64,000 bases of DNA from Deroplatys truncata (GCA_030765065.1 CM060983.1:46498067-46562066); one strand, 5' to 3'; shown: positions 21,673-33,815, counted from the first letter of the stretch. Translations and numbers: made by a program. The notes: a model not told the origin generated them from the letters alone.

Positions 21673-22498
21673 TTTTTTATATTCGTTTTAAACTTAGGCT
21701 TGTAATGATTTAATACATGATTGATTTTTAGAAAATTAAACGTTAGACACTTTACCATATTTTACAGGAACCTTTTTGGTTATGTAACATTTAATCCTTA
21801 ACTGTACATAACTATATTCGAAAAGTAATAATGTGAACCATATAAAAGTTGAAACCTTTCAAATTTTTATCGCTGGGTCATTTCATATGAGACTCGATTT
21901 TCACTCTTTTAAAGTTATTTTCTTGTTAAGTTTGGTACTTAGGGCCATGAAAAGGAATTTTATGCTATAACTAAGTTGGCTACCCGACGTTCCATGGGTT
22001 CCAATGTCGAATTAATTAATTCATTTACCTCTCCCCGTTCTATATAAAATAATTGTACAATTATCTGTAAGACTTGGCGGGGGGCGCGAGTCCTTCCTTT
22101 TACCCTTATAGCTGTCTTAACCGGTACATTCTGGCATTAAAATAAGGCTGGTGCTGATTTTTAATGTCGTGAGCTGCCTGTATTTTGTACTTCTACCTAA
22201 AACGCAAGTGTCCAAAGTTTCGTCCAGATTGGTAAAGTAGTGACAGTTTGTACACACGGGGTTTTAAAATATGGGTATTGAAGTTGTATAGTATTCTACA
22301 ATTTTCGTTAAGTTCTGTAGTCCAAGTGCACAATTTTATGCCCTAGTTGACCAAGAAGCATATTTTTATCTGTAAGGGGTTAAAATAATATAGGGGTAGC
22401 TTTTAAAAATGTCGAATACTACTATAGAGTTCAAAATATGGATTAGGGGTTTTTGGAAGTTGTGACGTAACCTATGATTTTTGCCAACTCCTATTGTA
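21673..22498. other. unassigned sequence
   Basis: Nothing recognised. It is AT-rich with a short G-rich patch (GGCGGGGGGCGCGAG at about 22076). Confidence 0.35.
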
Positions 22499-23169
22499 TA
22501 GAGTGAGCCACAAAACTGCGAACAGGCTACGCGGTGTTTTGCCTGTCCGCGTCCTCGGCGTTCGTTGCCGTCTGCCGCTATCATAGGAAGTGGCGGATGA
22601 AACCATACTACATTTTTAAAGCCACTTTTAAAGTCTTTACTTACCAACTTTATGAAAGGAGATGCTGAAACTTGACACCGTTGTCGTCCATAGATTTTTG
22701 CCTTTGCATTTTTTCAACAAGATTCTGCAACAACTTATACGGCCAGTATTTCTATGAGAACAATCGAAAGTGTTTTTGAGGAAAGAATTATTAGTAGAGA
22801 TTTGTGGCCCCTTCGCTCCCCCGACCTAATCCCCTGCAATTTCTTTCTATGGGATAACTTAACAAACTGTATGCAAGACAAACCCACACACCCTGGAAGA
22901 ATTAAAACAAAATATCCGCCAGGAAATTTCCAGCATTTCTCAACGTGAACTATGGCGAGTGATGGATATTTTCCTAAAGAGGTGCCAAAAATGTATGGAC
23001 AACGACGGTGGCCAGTCTCAGTATCTCCTTTCATAAAGTTGGTAAGTAAAGCCTTTAAAAGTAGTTTTAAAAACGTTATATGCTAGCAGCAGACGGCAAC
23101 GAACGCCGAGGACGCGGACAGGAAAAACACCGCAGGATTGTTTCGTAGTTTTTTTGATCTCTCTGTATA
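22499..23169 (+). mobile_element. internally deleted Tc1/mariner-type element with about 170-bp TIRs
   Basis: Long inverted repeats bound it. The left arm has TGTCCGCGTCCTCGGCGTTC then GTTGCCGTCTGC and ACTTACCAACTTTATGAAAG; the right arm (about 23010-23165) has the exact reverse complements. Termini read TATAGAGTGAGCCAC and CTCTCTGTATA. Between the arms lies only the end of a transposase (22710-23010), so most of the gene was deleted and the result is a MITE-like 0.67-kb element. Confidence 0.85.
22710..23010 (+). pseudogene. transposase C-terminal remnant
   Basis: Residues FFQQDSATTYTASISMRTIE (second catalytic Asp in QQDSAT) lead to RDLWPLRSPDLIPCNFFLW, where the usual CDFF/LDFF Asp is Asn. 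The rest (QDKPTHPGRIKT, then FQHFST) is a frame-shifted tail. All sequence N-terminal to the second Asp is deleted. Confidence 0.8.
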
Positions 23170-23203
23170 ATTCTGCAATCTTTGGAACATATGGTTTAAA
23201 CTA

Positions 23204-23437
23204 CACTACATGGTCAAAAGTATCCGGACACCTGGCTGAAAATGACGCACAAGTTCGTGGCGCCCTCCATCGGTAATGCTGGAAGTCAGTATGGTGTTGG
23301 CCCACTCTTAGTATTAATGACAGGGTTCACTCTCGCAGGCATACTTTCCTTCAGGTGCTGGAAAGTTTCTTGGAGAATGGCAGCCCATTCTTCACGGAGT
23401 GCGGAGCTGAGGAGAGATATCGATGTAGGTTTGCAAA
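23204..23437. mobile_element. Tc1-like element fragment (one terminus)
   Basis: CACTACATGGTCAAAAGTAT + CCGGACACCTGG after TA at 23202-23203 is the same terminus as the complete element at 40038. Similarity continues to GATATCGATGTAGGT at 23437 and then stops, so only the 234 bp beyond the transposase 3' end remain. Confidence 0.88.
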
Positions 23438-23802
23438 TACACAAGGTTTGAAAATAGGGATTGAATGTAATGTTAACTTATGATTCTTGTCAGTTTCTAG
23501 AATAATCCAAATGTACCCCGTTTTGTCAAATGTTCATAGTCACAGCAGACCTATTTTAGATCTGATATATTTCATTTTTTAAAATGTCTTTTCACATATA
23601 TACGTTGATACACTGATATTAGTCCTCGTGCAAATCTTTCAGACGAAGAAGTGTGTCACTCGGCAGATATTGGTAAAACTCAACCAAATTAACTTGCTTG
23701 TATTCATCCTTCCGTAGCTAACTACACTGTATATCAATTTAATCGTTCGAAATTCGTGAGTAAATTAATCTAATACAGGGGCACCGTTTCTTTTTATTTA
23801 CA
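23438..23802. other. unassigned sequence
   Basis: I see no gene or repeat end in these 365 bases. Confidence 0.4.
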
Positions 23803-23804
23803 TA

Positions 23805-25248
23805 CAGGGCGGTTATAATTAAACTTTCACTACTTGAGAGGACCCCCATGAAAAACGAGTGATTGTAAACATTTGTAAGGATATGCGGAAGAGAAATAAC
23901 CCATAAACCGTTGAAGGAAACATTTTAAGTGCCACACGAGAGGGTAACATTTGTAAATTGCGTACCATGTTTACGTTCCAGGTTAAAAATGTTGCTCATT
24001 ATGATGACCATATGCATCCACGACAGTTGGAACAGCATTTGTTGCCCAACACATCTGAGATGGGATGTTGGCTACCTCCATCGCTATGCTCATCTTCAAC
24101 CTCCAACGTGCGTTAGTGTTCCGTTGATAAACCCTCCTTCAGGTAACTCCACAGCCAGAAATCACACGGATACGAATCTGGTGATTTTAGTGGCCACGTA
24201 GTTTGGAACGAACGGCCAATGACTGTTTTATCCAAATGTGTTACGGAGTAACCGAGTGACCTCACGAGTAATGTGATGTGGAGCTCCATCATGCATCCAA
24301 AAAGTTGAGTCCAAAGACCTCTCTCCTGTAGAGCAGGGATCACCTGTTGGCGGAGCAGATCACAGTAACATGTGCCGTTCACGCTGCATGTCCTTGGTCA
24401 TTGGGGTCCGAGTTCCTCAAAGAAAAATGGATCAATTAGGAAGTGTGCCTGAAGCCACACCACACAGTGAGGCGTTCACTATTCAGGGGAACTTCATGAA
24501 CGTTCGTTGGCGGTGACGATCCCCAAATGCAACAATTGTGGGTGTTCGCTGCTCCAGAGAGCGTAAAGTGTGCTTAATCACTCCACAAAATGTTTCAAGA
24601 CTACAAGTCGTCAACTTCTATCCTTGCAAGAAACGTAAGAGCAAAGTCTGCGTCACGTGACAACAGGTCGTGAAGTTTGTACGGATACCATTCCACAATT
24701 GTTCGCAACACTGGACGGTGGACCATGAAATGCCAGCTGTCGTGACACAGCTCATGCACTGCTTGAAGATCGCACATTCTCAGCCATGGCAACAGTAATA
24801 TCTTGAACGGTTTGTGGCGTAATTGGTCCTCAGCCTCTCCCAAGAGCAATTCCCAAATCGCCAGTTAATTCGAACTTCCGAGTCGTGTTCTTCAACCCCG
24901 GTGCGGAAAAAGGACCTCTCCGTATTCCTTTAATGCGTTGATACTCGCGAAGAACAGCAGCACTATTGTTGTTTTGATAAAACAGTTTTGGGAGTAAAGC
25001 CCTGCTAACCTTGTCCAGACCCATGTTGACTGTCTGCAACTAATGTTCACTGATGCTTGTGCTTCAACCCTACGTCGTCGCACCAGTACCAGCGCCTAAC
25101 GGCAACTCATGGAACTAACACTACTAACAACGCCAATCCTGCAACGCACAGTCTGAACATCATTTCTATAAATTTGGGTACCCATACAATAAATAGTTTT
25201 CCTGTTTACACTGGCTCAAGTAGCGAAAGTTTAATTATAACCATCCTG
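23805..25248 (-). mobile_element. Tc1/mariner-superfamily element, complete ends
   Basis: Termini CAGGGCGGTTATAATTAAAC (23805) and GTTTAATTATAACCATCCTG (ending 25248) are inverted over at least 34 bp, and TA lies on each side (23803-23804, 25249-25250). Length is 1444 bp. One transposase pseudogene is on the minus strand. Confidence 0.93.
24100..25083 (-). pseudogene. DDE transposase pseudogene
   Basis: The N-terminal HTH part reads SRALLPKLFYQNNNSAAVLR then EYQRIKGIRRGPFSAPGLKN, with GDLGIALGRG at about 24830. The linker has VLRTIVEWYPYKL and FALTFLARIEVDD (about 24601-24700). The first catalytic region reads NILWSD followed by a stop where Glu is usual, then AHFTL (about 24580). A later part has NGTCYCDLLRQQVIPALQER and WPLKSPDSYPCDFWLWSYLK with the last acidic site at about 24150. 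The second Asp segment is altered (WTQLFGCMMELHITL). Several frames are needed, so it is dead. Confidence 0.88.
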
Positions 25249-25250
25249 TA

Positions 25251-25988
25251 TTTTTTGAAGTTTGTAAACGGGCCAAACAAAAGCAGCTCGCGGGCAGTAG
25301 TTTGGCAAACCCTGCTTTAGACCATACAGTGTTATATATAAAACCAGTCTGTAGTGAAAACTTACCTCCTTATTTTCGTCGACTGCTGAGACGCGGTTGA
25401 TGAATAAAGATATGGATACCTCGGTCCGCTCTTGAGTTTTCGCTCCTGAAAATACAAAAAGAGTGGCATAAACCACTGGCAAACCGAACTCTTCCCAGAT
25501 TTACCTTATATTATTACACATTTCAGTAATAAGCTCAGTGGGATTAAAAACCTTATCCAGACAAAGTAAAATATGCTAAATTCATGACTCGTCTAAAAAA
25601 CTATTATCTTAACAGGCTGAAATTGTTGCAGAAATTATATAACAGCATTCTAAATCCAATGAACTACTTTATGCAGCATGTTTATTAAGGAGTTTAGAAT
25701 TATTTACTTAATTACACCATCTGTTGATTAAAATCTATCAGCAATAACTCTTTTTTAAACAACCAACCAGGTTATTAACATCGAAGTAAATACACAACAG
25801 CATTTTGAGGTTTTTTTCATCATCCTAAAATTTAATTTAGCTACCTTCAATATTTTCTGAGAAAAACGGGTCATTTATATAAAAATGTCATTCACAGAAA
25901 AATCTGTTCAAAACAAAACTGGAGAAAAGAAACTTGCATATATTTGGAAAGATAGAAACCACATAGTTTGCATACACAGAAGCTACCA
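25251..25988. other. unassigned sequence
   Basis: No recognised gene or repeat. An 83-residue minus-strand ORF (25231-25482) overlaps the transposon end and has no recognised similarity. Confidence 0.35.
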
Positions 25989-25990
25989 TA

Positions 25991-27270
25991 CGAGGGCGGA
26001 TTGAAAGTCTATGACTTTGACGAGAGATGGCATTCTAATCATAGGTTTCTTGTTTGCAACCAAGTCTTACATCTATTCTGGGTATAATCGCAGAAATTCG
26101 TTGTCTTTTGTTTCTTAGAACATTGTTGAGAGCGTCTAAAATAAGCAGATGTGTGTTGCTTCGTATAAAATGGAGAAAAGTTAATTTCGAGTTCTGATAA
26201 AAGCACTACTTTTTGCATGGTAAGACGGTGAAGGAAACGGAAGAAAAGCTGAGCAAGTATTATGGGGACTCTGCTCCATCACATGACATGGTTCACAGAA
26301 TTTCGATGTGGTCGTTCGAGCACAAGTGATACCGTGCGCACAGGGCGGCCGGTTGAGTTCACAACAGAAGAAATGATGAAGAAAGTTCACGATATTGTGT
26401 TGGAAGACCGCCGAGTGAAGAAAATCCGTGAGATAGCCAAGACCGTAAACATCTCGAGTGAACGGGTGTATAACATTCTGCACGAATTTTTGGGTATGAG
26501 AAAGACGTCAGCAAATGGGTACCGCGACTGCTCACGGTTGAGAACAAGCGGAATCGTGTGACTATTTCACAGTGATGTTTGAACATGTTCCAGCGCAACC
26601 CAAATGAGTTTTTGCGGCGTTATATCACAGTTGATGAAACGTTGATCCATTACTATCAACCTGAACTAAACAACAATAAAAGCAGTGGATTTCCTTCGGC
26701 GAACCTGCTCTAAAGAAAGCGAAAACCATTCCGTCGGCAGGAAAAATCATGGCAGCTGTCTTTTGGAATTCACAAGGGCTGATAAGATATTCACTACCTG
26801 GAAAACGGTAAAACATCACAGGTTCATATCATGCCGCAATGCTGGATCAGTTCCACAAGGAATTGTTAAAGAACCGACCCCATTTGGCGAAGAAAAAGGT
26901 TCTCTTTCATCAGGATAATGCACCCGCACACAAGTCAGCCATTGCGATCGCAAAATTTGTGGAATTGGGCTACGAACTGCCAACTCACTCACCATATTCT
27001 CCAGATTTGGCTCCGAGCGACTTCTCCCTCTTCGCAAACCTGAAAAATTGGCTCGCTGGGAAGAAATTCATGTCCAGTGAACACATCGTGGCAGAAACCA
27101 CCTCATATTTTGCATACTTCAAAAATCATACTTTTTGGAAGGGTTAAAAAAATTGGAGAAACGTTGGATGACGCGTATTGAATTGAAAGGAGAGCAAGTT
27201 GAGAAAAAAATGATTTTTTGAAAGAAAGTTATTTTCTTTAAAAAGTCACTGACTTATCAATCCGCCCTCG
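25991..27270 (+). mobile_element. mariner element, complete ends
   Basis: Left CGAGGGCGGATTGAAAGTC after TA at 25989-25990; right CAATCCGCCCTCG before TA at 27271-27272. The inverted repeat is about 28 bp with a few mismatches. Length 1280 bp is the classical mariner size. Confidence 0.95.
26170..27221 (+). pseudogene. mariner transposase pseudogene (DD34D)
   Basis: Start ATG at 26170 with an early stop. HTH segment WFTEFRCGRSSTSDTVRTGR, second HTH KIREIAKTVNISSERVYNIL and linker LGMRKTSA follow. The first catalytic Asp lies in TVDETLIHYY (about 26631). After a frameshift, SGKIMAAVFW-like and then MLDQFHKELLKNRPHLAKKK are seen. The second Asp is in FHQDNAPAHKSA (about 26905) and the third in YSPDLAPSDFSLF (about 26995). 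It ends at TGA 27219-27221. The catalytic triad is intact, but several frameshifts and stops interrupt the frame. Confidence 0.92.
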
Positions 27271-27272
27271 TA

Positions 27273-28043
27273 TATGTATATATATGTGTGTATAAAATTG
27301 TAAAACAGATTTTATAATAAATTCATTCATTAAGTTTTTTGCTTTCAGTTGTACTTATTAAGTAATAATAAACGTTTTTATGTGAAATAAGACAACTAGT
27401 TTCATTCACCTTCCCCTTTAATTGTGATTATAATACTTTTATTAAAATTAATGAGCAGTAGTGTATATGTATTTTCTTTTTGTATTAGACGCTCATAATT
27501 ATTTGAAGAGTTAAAAAAATAATGCAGGGAGAACCTCCGAATTGGTAGTGGATAAAACAGTGTGGTTGTTGCACACATTGGGATTTTACTGATATGTGCA
27601 TTAAACTACCTCTCAGTTACTGTGTTGTTAATTACATTAATGTTTTACTTTTAACTGAGTGTGTGTGTGTGTGTGATTTAAATGGATCTCCCTGTGTATA
27701 ACGCTTACTGTTTCACTCGCTAATAATTCCTTCTCTGTCAGTCTTGACTCTGGACGAGCTTAACGCTAGCATTGTCAGATAGAAAGCAAACCAATCCAAT
27801 TTTGACCCGTTTCTTCCATCACTCTAAACGGTTTTAATTCGCTCTATGCACCCAATGTGCAGTACGAGATTTCATTTGCTAAATTGCCTTCACATGCTCT
27901 TGTGGGCCGGCAGGTAGCGTTGCCATCGCGATGTCACGCAGGTCTTCGTGACGTCTACAGGCGCATGCGCACCTCTCTCCCAAACTGACCCTTATCACAA
28001 GGGCGTTTATTGAGCCCTACCACGTGTATATGTATATATTTCT
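27273..28043. other. unassigned sequence
   Basis: No recognised gene. There is a short GT microsatellite (about 27659-27676), and a GC-richer patch at about 27905-28020 without coding signal. Confidence 0.35.
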
Positions 28044-28655
28044 TTCTCACTTCTTTCTTACTTGCAGTAAGTTGGGGAAGTATTGTATTCCACCAACAAT
28101 TCGATGTAGAACTTCACCGGAAGTGCATGTTTTAGGCCACCTGAGGCCCCCAAAAAGAAGAATTTTTGGGAAAAGGTCTATGTGTATGTCTGAACAATAT
28201 AAATGAAAAACGAAAAGTCTGTTAAACACGAAACTTGATATATAAGTTCAGACCTTTCAAGGATGCAACACAAAGATTGTGAAGTGAATCCCTCATCCCA
28301 AATTTCCATTTAAAGAGAACATTTTTCACATTTTTTATTTTCTAAAAAATGGTTCTAACGATTTTGTTTAAAAAATACCATACGTTTAAGACATTTGCGT
28401 CACAGATAAAATGTACCTATATGTTGAATTTTCTGGGAGCAGCCTGTGAAGAACACTTCATTCTGAATAACTTTTGTATAACTGGTAAACCGTAAGAGAG
28501 AGACAAACTCTTACTATAAAAATGTAGATCTCGTTAAAGCACACAATTTATGTCCAATGCACTTTTTTGTGGCATTAACCATTGCCGACATGTGTTTTGT
28601 TATTGGTTTGGAAGTTCAAATATATTTCCTCTTTTCTCAAGAGGAAAATCGCTAT
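28044..28655 (-). repeat. R1 repeat, diverged and truncated
   Basis: The R1 3' part is recognisable (GTTGGGGAAGTATTGTATTC, then ACTGGTAAACCGTAAGAGA and the TTATTGGTTTG block). The 5' end is missing, and the copy joins another R1 in the same orientation. Confidence 0.75.
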
Positions 28656-28660
28656 TCGTT

Positions 28661-29520
28661 TTTGCTTTCTCTACAACGTACCTAGTAGGTAGAGAAGATA
28701 TTGCATTCCACCCGAAAATGAGATAGCGAGATTTCACCGAAATATATGTTTTGAGGCCTCCTGAATCCAAATAAAGCATTTTTAGAAAAAGGTCCGTGTA
28801 TGGGTCTGTGAACAACATAAGTCAAAAACGAAAAGTCGGATAAGTACCAAACTTGGTATTTAAGTTCAGTATATTCCAAGGATGCTACACGAAGATTTTC
28901 ATGAAAATTCCCCCACCTCACTGCCCTTTACATGGAACATTTTTCGAAATATTTGGTTTTATAAGAAATGACTAACTATTTGATTAAAATACCACATATT
29001 AAAGATATTTACAATGCAAACAAGATGTATATTTTGAATTTTCTGGGAATAGCCTGTGAAGTCCTCTTCATTCGGAAGGATTTTTGTATAATCTTGTTTA
29101 ATTGGCAGAAGTTAAGCGATAGACGAAAACACACTACAAAAAGGTTCATCTCTTTAAAACACAATTTATTTAAAATAGGCTTTTTTGGCATAAGCCGTTT
29201 CTGAGATATTTGTTATTACAGGTTCGAATAGCTCATTACTTGGTCATTCTCTTAAAGTCCTGTCAACATTGAGTTGTTTCTCGCGATGTCACGGAAACAG
29301 TACGGAATTTTAAGGCCAGCATATAGCGTCCAGTTCTTAAACATTTGACTATCGCTGTTCTCTTTGTATCTATAACGAAATGTGTAATCTAGCTATTTCT
29401 GCAAAGGTTTATTTGGATTAAAACCTAGTAGATAGAAAAATAAGCTTTAGTAAGAATAGTGTTAATACCCTCTAGTAAAGATAGAAGGTAGAGGAAGTCA
29501 TGTGAATGTCTCACATCAGA
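28661..29520 (-). repeat. R1 repeat, diverged subfamily
   Basis: Begins CTTTCTCTACAACGTACCTA and ends ATGTCTCACATCAGA on the plus strand; all blocks are in order. It shares sites with the other diverged copies at 42719 and 47016 (for example GATTTTTGTATAATCTTG), which suggests a distinct, older R1 subfamily. Confidence 0.85.
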
Positions 29521-29554
29521 GTTTTATATAATCACTGTAGACAAGTTTTAACCT

Positions 29555-29745
29555 TTTGTACTTTCTCTTATTTGGTAAGGTATAGGATTTACAGATTTTG
29601 TATATTACAGAAACACCTGATGTCAAAATTCAACGAAATAGTAGCGAAAACGGTGAAGTGAAGATCCCCCAATCTCAGGTCATCAAATGGAACATTTAAA
29701 AAAAATGATACAGTCTGCAACGACCCAGAAAGAATGATCTTCTCA
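29555..29745 (-). repeat. possible highly diverged R1 fragment
   Basis: GTACTTTCTCTTATTTGGTA at the start and ATCCCCCAATCTCAGG...AAATGGAACATTT at about 29665-29698 resemble the R1 3' region (minus). The match is weak. Confidence 0.4.
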
Positions 29746-30789
29746 ATTGTTAGTTACAAGTATCTGACATTTCTGATAACGCTGGACACAACTTTTGCTC
29801 TCTATAAAAACTATTTTTGTGTCAAGTACGCTAAAGCTTTTGCTTACGTGGTGCATATAATACTTTTTATTAGAAGCTCTTTAAATTATATTAAATTAAA
29901 TAAATAAATGTAATATATGTAAGTAATGTATAAACATAAAGGACATAGTCAGTCATTTGTTGATATATTCTCACAGTCGCCTGAATCCTACGCTATGAAC
30001 CGTACCAACGCCTCTTAAGAAGCGTTGAATGTAACAATACGAGATGTGGCTGTAGATGACAGTGCTTGTTCTGAGACTCGATGGAGAGAAGAAAGTATTA
30101 AAATTGATTTTGGGTGGAGTGCCCTCTACATCAACATCCGTGGTATTTAACAGCAATTGCATCAGCATCTATGACTCATGATTTTTCAGTCACTGGAAAT
30201 GTTGGAGAACCAAGTGGTGGATTTTTATTTGTAGTGATAGTTTCAAATTTGCTAAGAACTGCCATTTTTACTTTCATGTTGCGAAATAAATCTTTCATTT
30301 TTGTGAAGGATTTCTGATAAACAATTAAACGCTGTTGGCTTTATATTTGTTTTTAAATTATAAATTGTTTTGTGAAAAATGTTGGTAAACTTAGTCGTTA
30401 ACATAGAAAACAGTTTTTTTATTTTTTTTATTCATTTATAATATTTACATTTTCTGGTTTAGTTTAACACTGGATATACACAGACAAATGGTTTCTTAAA
30501 CAGCAGTGTGCACTAACATAAGATAGTAGTACCACTAATATTGATTAGGTAAGGAAGGGTGTTTAGTTTCCCTTTTGTTCCTCCTTGCTTTGATCGTACT
30601 TCTATATGAGTTTAGTGGTGTACATCAGATATGCACCTGTGTTGTCTACAGCCGAAACGATAGGAATGGTGTGAATCCCACATCTTGTTTCCCATGGGCA
30701 AGAAAATTGTCTCTCTCACAACGGAGATACTCAACATAGGTGTGTAAATGGAGATGACATTAGTTCGTAACAGCGTAATGAGCTACAGT
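29746..30789. other. unassigned sequence
   Basis: A 67-residue plus-strand ORF (30114-30317) has no recognised similarity; no repeat ends are seen. Confidence 0.35.
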
Positions 30790-31010
30790 TCAGAGTATGG
30801 CAAAGTGCTTACCAGCCAACGTAACACGAAAATCTGGCCACAGTAAATGATGTGGTCGAAACCAAGTGCGTACTTGAGGGTCAATCTCAGCAAGAATAGC
30901 CAATAGTTTGGCACGTATCGGAATCATGATAGTGCAAGAAAACAAACGATGGAGCACGGTGTCCTTCTCTAAACAATAAAGGCAGCCATCTAGGTCTGAC
31001 ATCGTTGGCC
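30790..31010 (-). mobile_element. non-LTR retrotransposon C-terminal fragment
   Basis: The minus-strand ORF contains DGCLYCLEKDTVLHRLFSC. C-x2-C followed by H-x4-C is the zinc-knuckle arrangement at the C-terminus of R1/Jockey-like reverse transcriptases, where the residues following the knuckle include conserved aromatic positions (here WFRPHHLLWPDFRV). Only about 70 residues survive and I cannot assign the clade. Confidence 0.55.
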
Positions 31011-31049
31011 TATATTTCCTGTTTTATGGTCAAGTGTTTTGTTTAAAAC

Positions 31050-31345
31050 CCTGGTCCCGTATTTCAGTCGATAGAGCACCTGCGCGCTGTACGAGAGGTC
31101 CCGAGTTCGATTCCCGCTTGGGGGTTGGGGATTTTTCTATAGCCAAGATTATTTCCTATCCTTACCAGAGTCTGGAAGTATGAATCAGAGTGCGAGTGAT
31201 CTAATGTACAAAACCCAGAGAAATAAAGAAATCCAACGACAGGTGTATACGAATGCTCAACATTGCCGATAAGGCAATATCTTCCGAAGGTAAAAGGCCG
31301 TCGGAATGACCATAACAGTTAAAGCCGGGGTATAATTGGAAAAAT
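31050..31345 (+). mobile_element. SINE-C, tRNA-derived
   Basis: The head carries an A-box-like TTTCAGTCGATAGAGCAC and a B box GAGTTCGATTCC, spaced as in a tRNA gene, with anticodon-arm-like CTGCGCGCTGTACGAGAGG. It continues into a non-tRNA body ending near AAAGCCGGGGTATAATTGG. The acceptor stem does not pair cleanly, so it is a SINE head and not a functional tRNA gene. No target duplication is found. Confidence 0.65.
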
Positions 31346-31677
31346 ATAAAAAAAACAGTCTGATAAGCAGCTGTTTTAGAGAGCAGGTACTAAAAAAGTA
31401 TTTAGCATGCGCTAGTAATGAACTTTATTATAATATGAAGAGGAAGCGCACCGAACCTTTCTTGCATAAAGGGCATTGAAAGGTTTTGGCATTCACAAAG
31501 TTCATTGCATAGTATGTGCAATCAATAAAGTGGTCACTCTGAGTATGCATATGACCTATTCGAATAACATGTAAAATAAAGAAATATGCATCCCATTCAT
31601 TTCGTTCTATTTTAACTAAAATCCAGTTGGGTTTTTGTTTTTCTGTTATCTCAGTTACTAAATTGCAGCTATATGTA
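31346..31677. other. unassigned sequence
   Basis: I see no gene or repeat end in these 330 bases. Confidence 0.4.
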
Positions 31678-32536
31678 TAGGGTGCCCCATAAAGAACGCA
31701 ATTTTTAATTTAATAATAAAAACATAATTTATTTGAAATTGCTAATATTATTATGTCAATGTAAAGCACTAAGACTGCGAATAAAACATGAAACAAAATA
31801 TTGAGCAAATGTCTTCCACGACTTCGTCCGCACACATCCACTCTATGGACAAAATTTTCAACGACTGTAGAGCAAAGTTGCGTTTGAATTTCACCTATGA
31901 CACGTCTAATTTCTGCCTTGAGTTGGGGGATAATTCGTGGATTGTTCACATAAACACAAGATTTGACATACCCCCAAACAAAATAATCACATGGTGTCAA
32001 ATCACACAGTCTCAGTGGCCAGTTTTGATCGCCGTTTCAAGAGATGACACGAGCAGGGAATCTTTCTCTCAGCAACCTTGTTTCAACGGCAGTGTGAGGT
32101 TGCCCCATCCTGTTGGAACCACAAGTCTTGCACATTCAATTCTTGCGGCCGTAAAAACTGTGTTATCATGTGGCGATAACGATCTTCATTCACTGTCACT
32201 GCTTTTCCAGTCTCGTCTTCAAAAAATGTGGCCCAATTAGACCGCCAGCCCATAATCCGCACTAAACAGTGACACTTGTCATGCGAGGATTCTCTGTGCC
32301 CCAAATCCGGCAATTTTGTTTATTAACATAACCATTAAGCTGGAAGTGTGCTTCGTCACTAAAAATGTTCGACCCTTCAAATGATCCATCGGCTTCAGCT
32401 CTTGTGTTAGTTGGATCTTAAAAGGATGCAAATGCAGATATTTTGATAAAATTCGCAGCAAACTGCTTTTCGAAGTGCCAAATTGTTGGGAACGACGGCG
32501 AATTGACTTCATTGGGCTCGTAGCAACACTCTTGTC
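31678..32536 (-). mobile_element. Tc1/mariner-superfamily element cut by R3
   Basis: The left terminus is TAGGGTGCCCCATAAAGAACG at about 31678 next to TA. The element runs rightward and is cut by R3 at 32537; its other half does not appear beyond R3, where an R1 copy begins. Confidence 0.8.
31785..32536 (-). pseudogene. DDE transposase pseudogene, C-terminal two thirds
   Basis: The HTH segment reads TSPMKSIRRRSQQFGTSKSS and LLRILSKYLHLHPF (about 32450-32530). The middle shows DETGKAVTVNEDRYRHMITQ and the second catalytic Asp in LWFQQDGATSH (about 32090-32110). After a frame change comes LTPCDYFVWGYVKSCVYVNN (about 31980, third site), then the typical end VENFVHRVDVCGRSRGRHL. The N-terminus is lost to R3. 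Confidence 0.88.
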
Positions 32537-33534
32537 CGAGGCAGTATTTTTATGACTCAAATGATTTCAGTTAAATTATATAATATATATATATATTCAA
32601 TAACAACCCGCCTTAAAGCAATATGTGTGTGTAAAAGATATAAAAAGTGTATGTTACATTCATTATATATGCTTATATTATTGTATACATGTGTAATAAT
32701 GTTATGTGAATGTATTACGTAATTTAATAATGTAGGAGCTGTGAGAATAATAGGTTAAAAGTTACAATAATGAGTAAGAAAGTGTAATAATGCTACTAGT
32801 CATTCTTGGAGCAACAATAATGTAATTTTTGTGACAGTTTATAAAATAGCCAATCAACAAACGAAAAAAGCTTAAGTTAAATAAGTTAAGTTGGATTAGG
32901 AATAGCCAATCAGAGACTTGAAATACAGAAATTTACAAATTTAGGCGGTAGAAGTAAAGCCAGTTGCTTGTAGACGCGCTCATAACTAGACGCGTTGGTA
33001 GCAGACAGTGTTCTTAACCGAACGCGAGATGTGTCCTCGAGAAATTTAATACGTATTCGTGTGCGACGAAGATATTTTTACGTGTTAAAAAAGTGCAGGT
33101 AATTAATTTAAAAACAATCTCACAGCTCTCTCTATCTATATATATCAGTGAAGTGTTATTTAAATCGTGTCAAGCATTAATAAAAGGAGTGAAGTAAAAT
33201 TATAATCTGTGTAAGCCTACATTCTTCAGTCGCACCACAACCCTGCAAAGAGAAACATGTCTCTAACAATAATACTGACGCATCCGAGGCAAACATAAAT
33301 GTATAATATTTAAAGAAACTGTCAAATTACAAAGTTAATATTTTTAAATATTTTTTGGGGGGGGCAAAGGCCACCGGAAAGTACATTTGGGGCGAAGGCT
33401 ACCGGAAAGCGGGTACTATACGTGCGGTTGCAACGAACTTCAAGCTCTGCTCCCAACAGTTGAAATATAATACAACTGTTTCAATACAACCTACTTTAAA
33501 TTGGCTCCCAAAGCGTGGGGCAAATAAAAATTCA
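32537..33534 (+). repeat. R3 repeat, LTR-like, second copy
   Basis: Begins CGAGGCAGTATTTTTATGAC (first base altered) and ends AAATTCA at about 33534. It has CCAAT boxes, TATAAAATAG, the AATAAAAGGAGTGAAGT region and the primer-site-like TTGGCTCCCAAAGCGTGGGGC. It has an AT-dinucleotide insertion near 32580 and a G-run expansion at 33357. No clear target duplication. Confidence 0.85.
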
Positions 33535-33540
33535 AAATAA

Positions 33541-33764
33541 TCTGATGTGTTACACTCACATGACTTTCTCTACTCTTGTACAAACTATTTTTACAAACGC
33601 TTATTCTCCATATGCTTCATGTTAATCGAGATGTTAAACCTATTGCTAATTTTCTTGTAGATGTAAGGGGAATATGGTAGTATTTAAGCGATAGTCAAAT
33701 CTTATAAGAGCTGGTTGCTATGTGGCGCATTCCATTCTCTTTGCATGTCCAGGACATAAAAAAA

Positions 33765-33768
<4 letters not shown>
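33541..33768 (+). repeat. R1 repeat, 5' fragment
   Basis: Starts TCTGATGTGTTACACTCACATG and follows canonical R1 to TGCATGTCCAGGACATAAAAA, where a CA microsatellite replaces the rest. Confidence 0.92.

Positions 33769-33814
<46 letters not shown>
33766..33814. repeat. CA dinucleotide microsatellite
   Basis: About 24 CA repeats at the break between an R1 5' fragment and a transposase fragment. Confidence 0.97.

Positions 33815-33815
<1 letters not shown>

Noticed and set aside
30114..30317. Unidentified 67-codon ORF as a host gene
   Set aside because: No recognised similarity, splice signal or conserved start; length within chance expectation.
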